This document shows positions 6,331 through 14,546 of a stretch of DNA of 19,889 nucleotides, piece by piece (position 1 is the stretch's first letter; each line of letters begins with the position of its first letter). Origin of the DNA: Fusobacterium sp. (GTDB taxonomy: Bacteria > Fusobacteriota > Fusobacteriia > Fusobacteriales > Fusobacteriaceae); the NCBI GenBank assembly GCA_019410665.1, contig DXSD01000035.1, forward strand, positions 1 through 19,889. The letters are read 5' to 3'. Both the position numbers and the translations under genes were made by a program. The notes under the pieces were generated by a model. The model had not been told where the DNA came from. It saw only the letters and a program-made list of their open reading frames with translations, and did no database searches.

Positions 6331-9300
6331 TTATTTTATATCTCTTTTAGGATAGATTTTATTGACACTACCATATATTACTGGGAAAATAAATAGTGTA
6401 AGCATAGTTGAAGCAAACAGTCCAAAGATTATAGTAGCTGCCATATCTCCATATAGTGGATCCCATAATAGAGGAACCATTCCAAAAATAGTAGTAAGAG
6501 CAGCAAGTCCAACTGATCTTATCCTACTTACAGCGGAATCAATTAAAGCTTTAAATTTATCTTTTTTCAATACATCTATCTCATAATTTATCTCATCCAT
6601 AAGTACAATAACATTTTTTATCATCATTCCTGTAAGAGATAGTACCCCTATAATAGACATAAAACCAAAGCTTTTTCCTGTAATATATAGTCCTGGTGCT
6701 ATTCCTATCATAGCTAATGGTAGAGTTATTCCAATAAGTAGTGGAGTTTTTAAGTTAGCAAATAGTAATACACAGATTACAAACATTGATATTGCTGGAA
6801 TTGGAGTAGATTCAATAATAGCTCTATTACTCTTATCTTGTTCATAAAACTCTCCTAACCATTTCATTTTATACCCTTTAGGTAACTCTATCTTCTCTAT
6901 CTCCTCTTTGAACTCCTGTCTTACACTCTCAGCTGCAATCCCTACTGGAACATCACATTGAACAGTTATAGTTCTAACTCTATCCCTTCTCCAAATTTGT
7001 CCCTCAATAAATGTTAACTTTCCACCATCTATTACTGAAGATAGAGGTTGAGCTTCTAAGCTAGCTCCCCAAATAGGTGCTTGTTCCATATTTGTAAGTT
7101 GATTTTTATCCTCTCCACTCTTCTCTTTTAACAGTACAGTAACCTGTCTATCCTCATGGTTTATCTTACCTATTGGCATTCCTTCACCACTTCTCATAAG
7201 CCCTGTACCTAAATCTATTGGAGATATATTTCCTCTCCTTCCTTTATATTGTGAATAGTCAGCTTCCCAAGCTAGTAACTTATTTCTCCAGTTAGTTTTA
7301 ACATTTAAGGCTCTTGGGGATGTTTTCATTATATCCATAGCCTCTTGTGCTAACCCTCTTAATACCTGCGGATCAGGTCCAGAAAAAGCTACTTCAATAG
7401 GATATTGTGCTGGTACTCCATTAGGATATTTTTTTACATTGACAGTTACTCCAGCTATATTTTCATTGGCAAATTCCATAGCTTTTGCTCCCACTCTCTC
7501 TACATCTTTAACTTCCTTTACATTTAGTATAAGTTGAGCAAAAGATGGGTTTGGCATCTCTGGAATAGTAGCTGTATAGTATCTTGCTGGAGAGGCTCCT
7601 ATTGCTGTAGTCACATCTACAACTCCCTCATCCTCTAGAAGATAGTTTCTTAACTGTTCAGCTGCTCCCTCTATTACCTCTACCTTACTTCCTTCAGGAG
7701 CCCACATATTTATAGTAAATCCCTTTTTATCTGAATCTGGGAAAAATGTTTTTGGTATTCCTAAAAACAATAGACAACTTCCTAAAAATACCCCAACTAA
7801 AATAGTTAATACTGTCTTTCTTCTTTTCAATAGGAAATACAAGAATCTATTTGCCTTTTTATAAAACATTCTCTCCCTTTTACTTATAGGTTTTGCCTCT
7901 CCCCCTTCTAGATATAACTTACAATATACAGGGGTTTGAGTAAGACAAAGTACCCAACTTAACATCAATGATATACCTATTACCCAGAAAGATGAACTTA
8001 CATATTCACCAACATATGTTGGCATAAGTGTTCCTGGTAAAAAGGCTAAGGCTGCTATTACTGTTGCTCCCAATAGTGGTATAGCTGGCTTATAAGTAGA
8101 TTCTTTCAAAGCCTCTTCCATCTCCATCCCCTTACTTCTTCTTACCAATACACCATCTACTATAACTATGGAATTATCCACAAGCATTCCCATAGCAATG
8201 ATAAATGAACCTAGAGATACTCTTTGCATATCTATATTCATACCATACATAAAAATCAATGTTCCTAATATAGATAGAACAAGTCCACTACCTATAATAA
8301 GTCCACTTCTCATTCCCATAGTAAAAAGTAGTACTCCTACAACTGTTACAACTGACATTATCAAGTTTACAACAAAGGTATCAATTGCTGAGGTTACTAA
8401 ATCTGGTTGATAGTAAACCTTCTCTATATTTATTCCCACTGGAAGTTTCTCTTTTAACTCCTCTATTTTTTCATCTATCCTTTCCCCTGTCTCTACAACA
8501 TTGGTTCCCTTCTCTGGAGAAAGTGATATTCCCATAGCCATCTTATTATTAAAATACATCTTTTGAGTTATAGGTTCCACATAACCCTTTTGTAGAGTAG
8601 CTATATCCTTTAATCTTATTATCTGATCACTACCATCAGGGAGTTTTTTAGAAAATACCACAAGATTTTCTAAATCCTTTAAATTATTTATCTCATTTGT
8701 AAATCTTATAGGTAATCTTAAATTTCCATAATCTATCGTTCCTCCCCCTGAAATAAGGTTTTCAGTAATTAGTGAAGCAGCTATAAGCTTAGTATTCAAT
8801 CCCATCTCTGCTACTTTTTCCCTATCGATTATCACTTCAATAGCTTCATTTACCTTACCAAATTGAGCTACTTGAGTAATACCAGAGATAGAGTTTAACT
8901 CCTTAGTAATATATTCAGTATATTTTTGTAACTCAGAATATGAGTACCCGTCACTTGTAACAGCTAAAAACATACCATATACTGAACCATAATCATCTAA
9001 AACCAAAGATGGAAGTGTCCCCACTGGTAAAAATAGTTTTGCATCATTTACTTTTCTTCTTAAGTTATCCCAGTACTGTTCTACCTCATCTGCTGGAATA
9101 CCCTCATCTAATTTAACTTTTACCTCTGAGTATCCAGGTTTTGACACCGATTGAATAAAGTCTATGTTAGGAAGTTTATTTACAGCTTCCTCTATCTTAT
9201 TTGTCACCTGCAACTCCACAGTATGAGCATCAGCCTCTGGATATAGAGTTATTACAAGTGCCTCTTTTATCTTAAACTCTGGGTCCTCTAACTTACCTAA

Positions 9301-9393
9301 TTTATTGTAGGAAAAAAGTCCTCCTATCACAAGAAGGAAAACTAAAAATCTTACAACTATAGTATTTTTAATTGAGTAATCTATAATTTTCAT
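6331..9393 (-). CDS. RND-family efflux pump, inner-membrane subunit
   Basis: A 1020-residue member of the AcrB/hydrophobe-amphiphile efflux class: a proton-driven transporter that takes substrates from the periplasm or membrane and passes them to an outer-membrane channel. It has a first membrane helix at about 11-28, GKLEDPEF (33-40), a large periplasmic loop, a helix bundle at about 340-500, a second periplasmic loop and a final bundle at about 850-1010. The proton-relay sites are visible: D406 in MGMLVDNSIVIVDG and K926 in MMIKNVIVLMD. The second Asp of AcrB is Asn407, as in a number of RND pumps of this subgroup. The length is normal and the protein intact. It is the last gene of the operon, 9 bases after the membrane-fusion gene. 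The substrates, such as antibiotics, bile acids or dyes, cannot be told from sequence. Confidence 0.93.
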   Translation of the reverse strand: MKIIDYSIKNTIVVRFLVFLLVIGGLFSYNKLGKLEDPEFKIKEALVITLYPEADAHTVELQVTNKIEEAVNKLPNIDFIQSVSKPGYSEVKVKLDEGIPADEVEQYWDNLRRKVNDAKLFLPVGTLPSLVLDDYGSVYGMFLAVTSDGYSYSELQKYTEYITKELNSISGITQVAQFGKVNEAIEVIIDREKVAEMGLNTKLIAASLITENLISGGGTIDYGNLRLPIRFTNEINNLKDLENLVVFSKKLPDGSDQIIRLKDIATLQKGYVEPITQKMYFNNKMAMGISLSPEKGTNVVETGERIDEKIEELKEKLPVGINIEKVYYQPDLVTSAIDTFVVNLIMSVVTVVGVLLFTMGMRSGLIIGSGLVLSILGTLIFMYGMNIDMQRVSLGSFIIAMGMLVDNSIVIVDGVLVRRSKGMEMEEALKESTYKPAIPLLGATVIAALAFLPGTLMPTYVGEYVSSSFWVIGISLMLSWVLCLTQTPVYCKLYLEGGEAKPISKRERMFYKKANRFLYFLLKRRKTVLTILVGVFLGSCLLFLGIPKTFFPDSDKKGFTINMWAPEGSKVEVIEGAAEQLRNYLLEDEGVVDVTTAIGASPARYYTATIPEMPNPSFAQLILNVKEVKDVERVGAKAMEFANENIAGVTVNVKKYPNGVPAQYPIEVAFSGPDPQVLRGLAQEAMDIMKTSPRALNVKTNWRNKLLAWEADYSQYKGRRGNISPIDLGTGLMRSGEGMPIGKINHEDRQVTVLLKEKSGEDKNQLTNMEQAPIWGASLEAQPLSSVIDGGKLTFIEGQIWRRDRVRTITVQCDVPVGIAAESVRQEFKEEIEKIELPKGYKMKWLGEFYEQDKSNRAIIESTPIPAISMFVICVLLFANLKTPLLIGITLPLAMIGIAPGLYITGKSFGFMSIIGVLSLTGMMIKNVIVLMDEINYEIDVLKKDKFKALIDSAVSRIRSVGLAALTTIFGMVPLLWDPLYGDMAATIIFGLFASTMLTLFIFPVIYGSVNKIYPKRDIK

Positions 9394-9402
9394 ATCTCCC
9401 TC

Positions 9403-10518
9403 CTATAATACATTTCCTACATTTGAATCAGTAAATGGTTGTAACTCATTTACCCTCTGTCCTTCACTTAATTCATGTACCCCTCTAGTGACAACTTTTT
9501 CACCTATACTCACACCTTCAACTATTACCTTTCCATTGTCATAAGGAGCTATCATCACTACCTCTTTACTTGTAACCTCACCATTATTATATATCCACAC
9601 TCTACTCTTTCCATCCTTTTCAAAGATAGACTCCACAGGAAGTATCAACTCTTTTCTTCCCTCTGTATCACTAGCTAATTTTACTATTCCCATACTATCT
9701 ATCAAAAGGTTTGGATTTTTCTCTTCAAAATTAAATACTACTGGATAAGTTAGTTTTCCTATATTCTTAGCTTTTCCTATCTCTGCTACTTTTAATTTAT
9801 ATTTTTGATTATTTAAAATAAACTCTCCAGTACTATTTTCAATATTTTTTATATCTCTTTCAGAAACACTTATCTTAACTTGTTTCTCTCCAGTTGAGGC
9901 TATAGCTACTACAGGTATTCCTCCTTTTACTACATTTCCCTCATCAGCAAATTTTTTATTGATATATCCATCATAAGGCGCTTTTAAAACTGTATCCTTA
10001 AGTTGATTTTTACAATTCTCTACCCCTTGAAGAGCTTCTTGATATTGTGAGAATGTTGCTAACTCTCCAGCACTTGCTGCTTTTACCGCTGCTAGTGCCT
10101 CATCATAACTTTTTTTAGGTATAGCTTTCTCTTTATATAAAGTTTCAACTCTTTCAAATTGCTTTTTAGCATTCTCAGCTACTGCCTTAGATGCCTCATA
10201 GGCATTTTTAGCCACTTTACTCTTATTTTCAAAGGCTTTTAATTGCACTTCATAATCTCTAGTATCCATTTTAGCTATTACATCACCTTTTTTTACAAAG
10301 CTTCCTATCTCTACTTCCATCTTTTCAATAGGTCCAGCTACCTTAAATGATAGGATAGACTCATTCCCAGCTGTAACAATTGCTGGGTACTCATAGTATA
10401 ACTTTTGAGGAAGTGAAGTTACTGTAATAGTTTGTACAGGTCTTACTATCTCTTTTACCTCTTTTTCACAACCAACTAATAAAATCCCTAACATCAATAT
10501 TACAATTTTTAATCTCAT
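9403..10518 (-). CDS. Periplasmic membrane-fusion lipoprotein of the RND pump
   Basis: A 371-residue AcrA/MexA-type adaptor that bridges the RND pump to the outer-membrane channel. It begins with a lipoprotein signal ending in LLVGC, with Cys17 the likely lipid anchor. A lipoyl-type half-motif follows (SFKVAGPIEKMEVEIGSFVKKGDVIAKMD), then an alpha-helical hairpin rich in Lys, Glu and Ala at about 92-175. The second lipoyl half (TVLKAPYDGYI) comes after it, followed by beta-barrel and membrane-proximal domains to the end. The order is the standard one for the family. The gene starts 3 bases after the stop of the outer-membrane factor and ends 9 bases before the RND gene, so the three should be co-translated in one mRNA under the TetR-type repressor. 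Confidence 0.92.
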   Translation of the reverse strand: MRLKIVILMLGILLVGCEKEVKEIVRPVQTITVTSLPQKLYYEYPAIVTAGNESILSFKVAGPIEKMEVEIGSFVKKGDVIAKMDTRDYEVQLKAFENKSKVAKNAYEASKAVAENAKKQFERVETLYKEKAIPKKSYDEALAAVKAASAGELATFSQYQEALQGVENCKNQLKDTVLKAPYDGYINKKFADEGNVVKGGIPVVAIASTGEKQVKISVSERDIKNIENSTGEFILNNQKYKLKVAEIGKAKNIGKLTYPVVFNFEEKNPNLLIDSMGIVKLASDTEGRKELILPVESIFEKDGKSRVWIYNNGEVTSKEVVMIAPYDNGKVIVEGVSIGEKVVTRGVHELSEGQRVNELQPFTDSNVGNVL

Positions 10519-10521
10519 CTT

Positions 10522-11913
10522 CTATTTTCCTCCTTTTAATGGGGCTTCTCCCATTGCTATACTAAGTGCTCCCAAAGCTAATTCATATTGATACTGTATC
10601 TTCTCTTTTAAACTTAAGGCTGCATTGTACTCTGCTAGAGCTTTAAAATACTCCTCATCCCCTATCATTTCCACTCTTCTCTCTATTTCTCTTTGTCTTA
10701 ATTTACCAATCTCTGCCTCATAATTAAGTTTTGCCATATTCCAAAGCTCTTGAGTAGTTTTTACATTTTCATAGGCTTTTGTTACCTCTAGTACAGTGGT
10801 CATAAACTGCTTTTCCAAAGTTAACTCTCCAATTTTTTCTTTTCTTACAGCTTTCTTATACTCATTGATGTTTTTAAATCCATTGAACACAGAGATTACC
10901 CCACTTACATTTCCAAAAAGGAAATCAGGGTCTGCTAGAGTATGATTACTATTATTAATATATCCTCCACCTAAAACTATCTTAGGTAAAAAATTAGTAA
11001 TAGCTATCTTTTTTAAATCCTCGTTTATCTCTTGCCCCTTCTCTCTCATCTGTAAAATCTCATTTCCATTTAGAGCTGTATATATACACTCCTCTAAAGT
11101 AGGTAAGGCTACATTTTCACTCTCTATTTTCTCCAACTTTATATCCTCTTGCATATTTAGATTTAAAGTTCTTTTTAAGTTCATCTTAGCTATTCTCAAA
11201 TCTCTAGCATTTCTATCTAAAGCTATTTTTTGACTCTCTACTAAAGCTTGAACCTTTTGTAACTCCCACTCTAAAACTCCCTCTACCTTTAAAGATATCT
11301 CAACTTTTTTCTCTAACTCTTGAGAAGATTTTAGATTATTTATAAGGGTATCTCTCTCTGATTCAAGAGAAAGTATATAGAAATATTCACTCATCACTTG
11401 AAGTTGTAACATCTTATCAGCAAAGCTCTCAGCTAATTTACTTATATCCTCACCCTTTTGTCTAGCACTGTATAGATACCAAGTAGATGGAACAAATATA
11501 GGTATCTGAGCAGCTACCCCTGTAGTATGAAAACTTTCATCTATAAGTCTTGCATCAATAGAAGATGGAAGTTGTATTGGCGATCCTGCTGGTAGTTGAG
11601 GGAGGCCCATCTCTATATCTATATTATCGTCCATCCTAGTATAACTTCCCCCTAAGGTAATAGAAGGTAAGAAGTTCCCAAAGGCTATCTTTTTGTCCAA
11701 TGTAGCTATCTCACTTTCAAGCTTTTTTATTCTCAAATCTAAGTTTCTCTCTCTAGCTATCTCCACAACTTCATTTAATGATAGTGTAGGTCCATATTTA
11801 GCTAAATACTCTCTCTCCTCTTGGGAACTTACAAGCTTCTCTTTTTCCACTTGGGTATTACTACATCCCACCAAGAGTAACGAAAGAAAAATTAATAAAG
11901 TTTTTAATTTCAT
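10522..11913 (-). CDS. TolC/OprM-type outer-membrane efflux lipoprotein
   Basis: A 463-residue outer-membrane factor that forms the trimeric exit duct of the pump. The signal peptide ends in the lipobox LLVGC with Cys17. The rest shows the two-fold repeat of this family: two long helical stretches at about 45-70 and 165-245, and again at about 275-300 and 355-440, each interrupted by a beta-strand pair (GGSYTRMDD near 87-95; GGGYINNSNHT near 313-323). Membrane channels of this family are usually placed first or last in RND operons; here it is first. A ribosome site (AAAGGAGAGGG) precedes the ATG, and a strong promoter with a dyad operator lies just upstream. Confidence 0.92.
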   Translation of the reverse strand: MKLKTLLIFLSLLLVGCSNTQVEKEKLVSSQEEREYLAKYGPTLSLNEVVEIARERNLDLRIKKLESEIATLDKKIAFGNFLPSITLGGSYTRMDDNIDIEMGLPQLPAGSPIQLPSSIDARLIDESFHTTGVAAQIPIFVPSTWYLYSARQKGEDISKLAESFADKMLQLQVMSEYFYILSLESERDTLINNLKSSQELEKKVEISLKVEGVLEWELQKVQALVESQKIALDRNARDLRIAKMNLKRTLNLNMQEDIKLEKIESENVALPTLEECIYTALNGNEILQMREKGQEINEDLKKIAITNFLPKIVLGGGYINNSNHTLADPDFLFGNVSGVISVFNGFKNINEYKKAVRKEKIGELTLEKQFMTTVLEVTKAYENVKTTQELWNMAKLNYEAEIGKLRQREIERRVEMIGDEEYFKALAEYNAALSLKEKIQYQYELALGALSIAMGEAPLKGGK

Positions 11914-11927
11914 AACCCTCTCCTTTT

Positions 11928-11943
11928 TAGACTACATAGTCTA
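11928..11943 (-). promoter_or_regulatory. Operator dyad before the efflux operon
   Basis: TAGACTACATAGTCTA has perfect 7-bp arms around a 2-base centre. It lies about 11 bases past the -10 of the operon promoter, over the first transcribed bases, where a bound repressor would block initiation. A near-identical dyad precedes the tetR gene at 12688-12703. Confidence 0.75.
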
Positions 11944-11953
11944 CTTTTTATTG

Positions 11954-11982
11954 AGTATATATCTTTTTAAAAAATTTGTCAA
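11954..11982 (-). promoter_or_regulatory. Efflux operon promoter
   Basis: On the minus strand TTGACA (11982-11977), a 17-base spacer and TATACT (11959-11954) give a near-consensus promoter. The expected start is near 11947, and the operator dyad begins a few bases later. Confidence 0.75.
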
Positions 11983-12049
11983 GATATTTTTAAACGCTGA
12001 TTTTCTCTATACTCTCAACAAATTTTCATCTCTTGTTCAACATATTCTA

Positions 12050-12667
12050 CTATCTTTCTAAAATACCATACAACATAATATCTATCCATTTCTCTGTTGT
12101 CTTATCATACTCCTCAGAGAGTTTCTCTATCTCTTCAGGGGTACTTCCCTTTCCATAGAACTTTTCATTTAACATATTTTGAACAGCATCTAATAAAAAT
12201 ATTATCTCCTCAGGTTTCAATCCATGTCTTATCTCAATCTTGTTTAAAATATTCATAGAAAATTCATAGTTTAAATCATCTAATTTTTTACTTATCCTCT
12301 TTATCTCATCCTTTAAATGTTCAGGCATCTTAAAAAGAGTATTATAAAATATCTTGTGAAGTATGGGATTCTCATTAAAAAAATGGTATTTTATATCTAA
12401 GAATTTTTTAATCTCCTCCTTCCAATCCTTTTCCTCACTCATTTTATTTTTATAATAATCCAGCATAGTATCATAACAGTATCTTACACATAGTAGATAC
12501 AACTCATCTTTATCTTTAAAATGATGGTACATTACCCCTTTTGATATATTTCCCTCTGTACATATTCTATTGATAGATGACTTTTCATAGCTATGGTTAG
12601 CAAATTCATTTAGAGCTACTTGAAGTATCTTAAATCTTATTATTGTACTCCTGTTTTTTTGTGTCAT
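12050..12667 (-). CDS. TetR-family transcriptional repressor of the efflux operon
   Basis: A 205-residue regulator. An N-terminal helix-turn-helix at about 30-50 (SSINRICTEGNISKGVMYHHF, quoted only to mark its limits, S30 to F50) is typical of TetR proteins, followed by KDKDELY at 51-57. The C-terminal all-helical part, about 60-205, is the variable ligand and dimer domain. It probably represses the pump operon downstream and itself, because the same dyad is found before both genes. The start ATG is preceded by AAAGGGG on the minus strand (12682-12676). No terminator is seen between this gene and the efflux operon promoter, so some read-through into the pump genes is possible. The inducer is unknown. 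Confidence 0.9.
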   Translation of the reverse strand: MTQKNRSTIIRFKILQVALNEFANHSYEKSSINRICTEGNISKGVMYHHFKDKDELYLLCVRYCYDTMLDYYKNKMSEEKDWKEEIKKFLDIKYHFFNENPILHKIFYNTLFKMPEHLKDEIKRISKKLDDLNYEFSMNILNKIEIRHGLKPEEIIFLLDAVQNMLNEKFYGKGSTPEEIEKLSEEYDKTTEKWIDIMLYGILER

Positions 12668-12687
12668 TTAAACATCCCCTTTAAAAA

Positions 12688-12703
12688 TAGACTACCTAGT
12701 TTA
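12688..12703 (-). promoter_or_regulatory. Operator dyad before the tetR gene
   Basis: TAGACTACCTAGTTTA matches the operator of the pump operon at 14 of 16 positions, with arms pairing at 6 of 7. It lies about 20 bases before the tetR start codon, downstream of the A/T-rich DNA that should hold the promoter. This fits autoregulation by the encoded repressor. Confidence 0.7.
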
Positions 12704-12788
12704 ATTTTTTTATGATATAATAATAACATATTTATTAAAATTAAGCTAGAAGTTTTTAAAGTGTTCTCTGTGAAATAACTTTCTAATA

Positions 12789-12797
12789 TGGTATAAT
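12789..12797 (+). promoter_or_regulatory. Extended -10 promoter of the ATPase-nuclease pair
   Basis: TGG followed directly by TATAAT, a full consensus -10 with a TG extension. No good -35 is seen 17 bases upstream, which the extension may offset. The expected start is near 12804, giving a leader of about 23 bases before the ATG at 12827. Confidence 0.6.
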
Positions 12798-12826
12798 AAA
12801 ATAATAAAAAAATTATGGAGGAGTAC

Positions 12827-14110
12827 ATGCAAAGAATAGAAATAAATAAATTTGGACCTATAGATAAATGTTCTTTAAATATTGAGGAGTTCATGGTTTT
12901 TACTGGACAACAAGCTTCTGGAAAGAGTACTATTGCTAAAAGTATATTTTTTTTCAAAAATATAAAAAATCTTTTAAGTTCTCTTGTAAAAAAAAGAATC
13001 TTTAGTGTAGACGAAATTAAATCTTCCTTAAAAAATAGATTAATAAAGGAAATTAGATTAAATTTCTTACAAGTATTTGGCAGTACATGGGCAATGCCTA
13101 GTGATATGTCTCTATTTTACTCATACAGTGACGATCTATTTATAAAGATATCTTTAAAAGAGGGTGATAAAAGTCCAAACTATATATGGATAGAGTTTAG
13201 TGATGGCTTAATAAATAAGATAAAAAAATTAGAAAAAATCAATAAAGAGGAAACTATAAGTATGGAAGAATTAAAATTCCAAATAAATAGTATTTTTAAT
13301 GATGATTTCGATATAATATATATTCCTGCAGGAAGAAGTATGATAACCCTATTAAGTTCTCAATTAAACTATATATATAGTTCTATGGAGGATAGTCAGA
13401 AAAAAAGTATAGATTATTGTACTCAAAGTTACCTTGAAAATATTTTGAAGTTAAAGATTAACTTTAATGATACTTTGGACAACATGATTACTGATATAAA
13501 AAGAATGACAAATATTAAAATAGATGAAAATAAATTAAGATTTGCAGCTAAATTAATAAGAACAATTTTAAAAGGAGATTATATTAATATAGCTGGAGAA
13601 GAAAGATTACAACTAAATAATTCTAAAAACTATGTTAAAATAAATTTTGCTTCTTCTGGACAACAAGAAGTTTTATGGATTTTAAATACCCTTTTCTACT
13701 ATCTTTTAAATAATAAAAAAGCATACTTTATAATAGAGGAGCCTGAATCAAATCTATTTCCAAATGCTCAAAAATCAGTAATAGAATTTTTAAGTATGGT
13801 TAAAAATAGTGGAAATAATATTCTAATAACTACTCATAGTCCCTATGTTTTAGGAACATTAAACACTTTACTCTATGCTGGAGATCTTTATTTTCGTTAT
13901 AATGATAAAGAAGAATCAATAAATAAAATAGTAGATAAGGAGTTTTGGTTAGATTTCAATAACTTTTCCTCTTATTTTTTAAAAAATGGAAAAAATGAAG
14001 ATTGTAAAGATATTGAAATAAAATGTATAAAGAATGAAGTTATAGATGAAATTTCAAATGTGATAAATAAAAACTATGATGATCTATTAAAATTGGAAGA
14101 GTGGTCATAA
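12827..14110 (+). CDS. AAA/ABC-type ATPase of a putative two-gene defence unit
   Basis: A 427-residue ATPase with an SMC/ABC-like head. MQRIEINKFGPI (1-12) is the usual first strand, Walker A is GQQASGKST (27-35), a conserved YIPAGRS lies at 165-171, the ABC signature is SSGQQE (276-281), Walker B is FIIEEPE (301-307) and the H-motif is THSPY (336-340). The middle, about 45-160, is an all-purpose insertion without a clear coiled coil. No TOPRIM domain follows, which separates it from OLD and GajA nucleases; the C-terminal 80 residues are unassigned. I chose the ATG at 12827, because the upstream ATG at 12815 overlaps the ribosome site GGAGGAG (12817-12823). The stop overlaps the next gene's ATG. 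It is A/T-rich compared with the flanking backbone genes. The role in defence is inferred from the architecture. Confidence 0.85.
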   Translation: MQRIEINKFGPIDKCSLNIEEFMVFTGQQASGKSTIAKSIFFFKNIKNLLSSLVKKRIFSVDEIKSSLKNRLIKEIRLNFLQVFGSTWAMPSDMSLFYSYSDDLFIKISLKEGDKSPNYIWIEFSDGLINKIKKLEKINKEETISMEELKFQINSIFNDDFDIIYIPAGRSMITLLSSQLNYIYSSMEDSQKKSIDYCTQSYLENILKLKINFNDTLDNMITDIKRMTNIKIDENKLRFAAKLIRTILKGDYINIAGEERLQLNNSKNYVKINFASSGQQEVLWILNTLFYYLLNNKKAYFIIEEPESNLFPNAQKSVIEFLSMVKNSGNNILITTHSPYVLGTLNTLLYAGDLYFRYNDKEESINKIVDKEFWLDFNNFSSYFLKNGKNEDCKDIEIKCIKNEVIDEISNVINKNYDDLLKLEEWS

Positions 14111-14532
14111 TGTTACTAGAATCTAATAAAAGTTTATGTGAAATAAGAGCAAAAATAATCGTTTCAAAAGATAGAGGAACTTCAAGAAAGCATATACTTA
14201 ACAATAACAATAGAAAAAAAGTAAGACAGTATCAATTAGATGGGAATATTATAAAAAATGAAAAATCTTGTGATTTTCTAGTTCTAAATGATGATGATAA
14301 AAAAGCATTCTTTATAGAATTAAAAGGCTGTAATATAAATGAAGCTATTCCTCAATTTGAGGGAGCAGTTAAAAAATTAGAAGCAGAATTAAATGGTTAT
14401 ATTTATAGTTTTAGAGTTATCTCTAGTAAAAATAATACTCATAATCTAAATAATAGTAGATTTCTGAAGTTCAAAAGGAAATATAATGATATTTTAACAC
14501 GAACAAATGAATTTAGTGAAAAAATAGATTAA
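14110..14532 (+). CDS. Small protein with PD-(D/E)XK-type nuclease motif, partner of the ATPase
   Basis: A 140-residue protein I do not recognise by name. Residues 53-72 read SCDFLVLN then FFIELKG, giving D55, E70 and K72, the spacing of a PD-(D/E)XK metal site; Q82 follows in a helix (EAIPQFEGAVKKL), as is common in this fold. The N-terminal part is rich in Lys, Arg and Asn. Its ATG overlaps the ATPase stop codon (TAATG, 14108-14112), so the two should be translationally coupled and made in a fixed ratio. I prefer this ATG to the GTG at 14101, because GGAAGAG (14095-14101) is then 8 bases upstream. It is likely the effector or a DNA/RNA-cleaving partner of the ATPase, but catalytic activity is not proven by the motif alone. 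Confidence 0.7.
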   Translation: MLLESNKSLCEIRAKIIVSKDRGTSRKHILNNNNRKKVRQYQLDGNIIKNEKSCDFLVLNDDDKKAFFIELKGCNINEAIPQFEGAVKKLEAELNGYIYSFRVISSKNNTHNLNNSRFLKFKRKYNDILTRTNEFSEKID

Positions 14533-14535
14533 GTT

Positions 14536-14542
14536 GGGGGGG
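14536..14542 (+). repeat. Seven-G tract as the ribosome site of the fplA-like gene
   Basis: Seven consecutive G bases end 4 bases before the ATG at 14547 and are the only Shine-Dalgarno-like element there. Such a G run is striking in this A/T-rich DNA. Homopolymer tracts of this size can slip during replication and change spacing or strength of a ribosome site. Confidence 0.7.
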
Positions 14543-14546
14543 AACT

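Noticed and set aside
11693..12061. 122-residue plus-strand frame over the efflux operon start
   Set aside because: It crosses the promoter and operator of the pump operon and is antisense to the outer-membrane factor.
12947..12954. Eight-T tract in the ATPase gene as a phase-variation site
   Set aside because: Runs of T or A of this length are common in DNA this rich in A and T, so it is not distinctive.
12664..12957. 97-residue minus-strand frame upstream of tetR
   Set aside because: It overlaps the 5' end of the ATPase gene in antisense, reads over the promoters of both neighbours and has no domain.
25..14532. Gabija system made of the helicase and the ATPase
   Set aside because: GajA has an OLD-type TOPRIM nuclease domain and sits next to GajB; here the ATPase lacks TOPRIM and is about 11 kb away, with backbone genes between.
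12827..14532. Septu or PARIS system
   Set aside because: The small partner has a D...ELK motif, not the HNH motif of PtuB or the TOPRIM domain of AriB.
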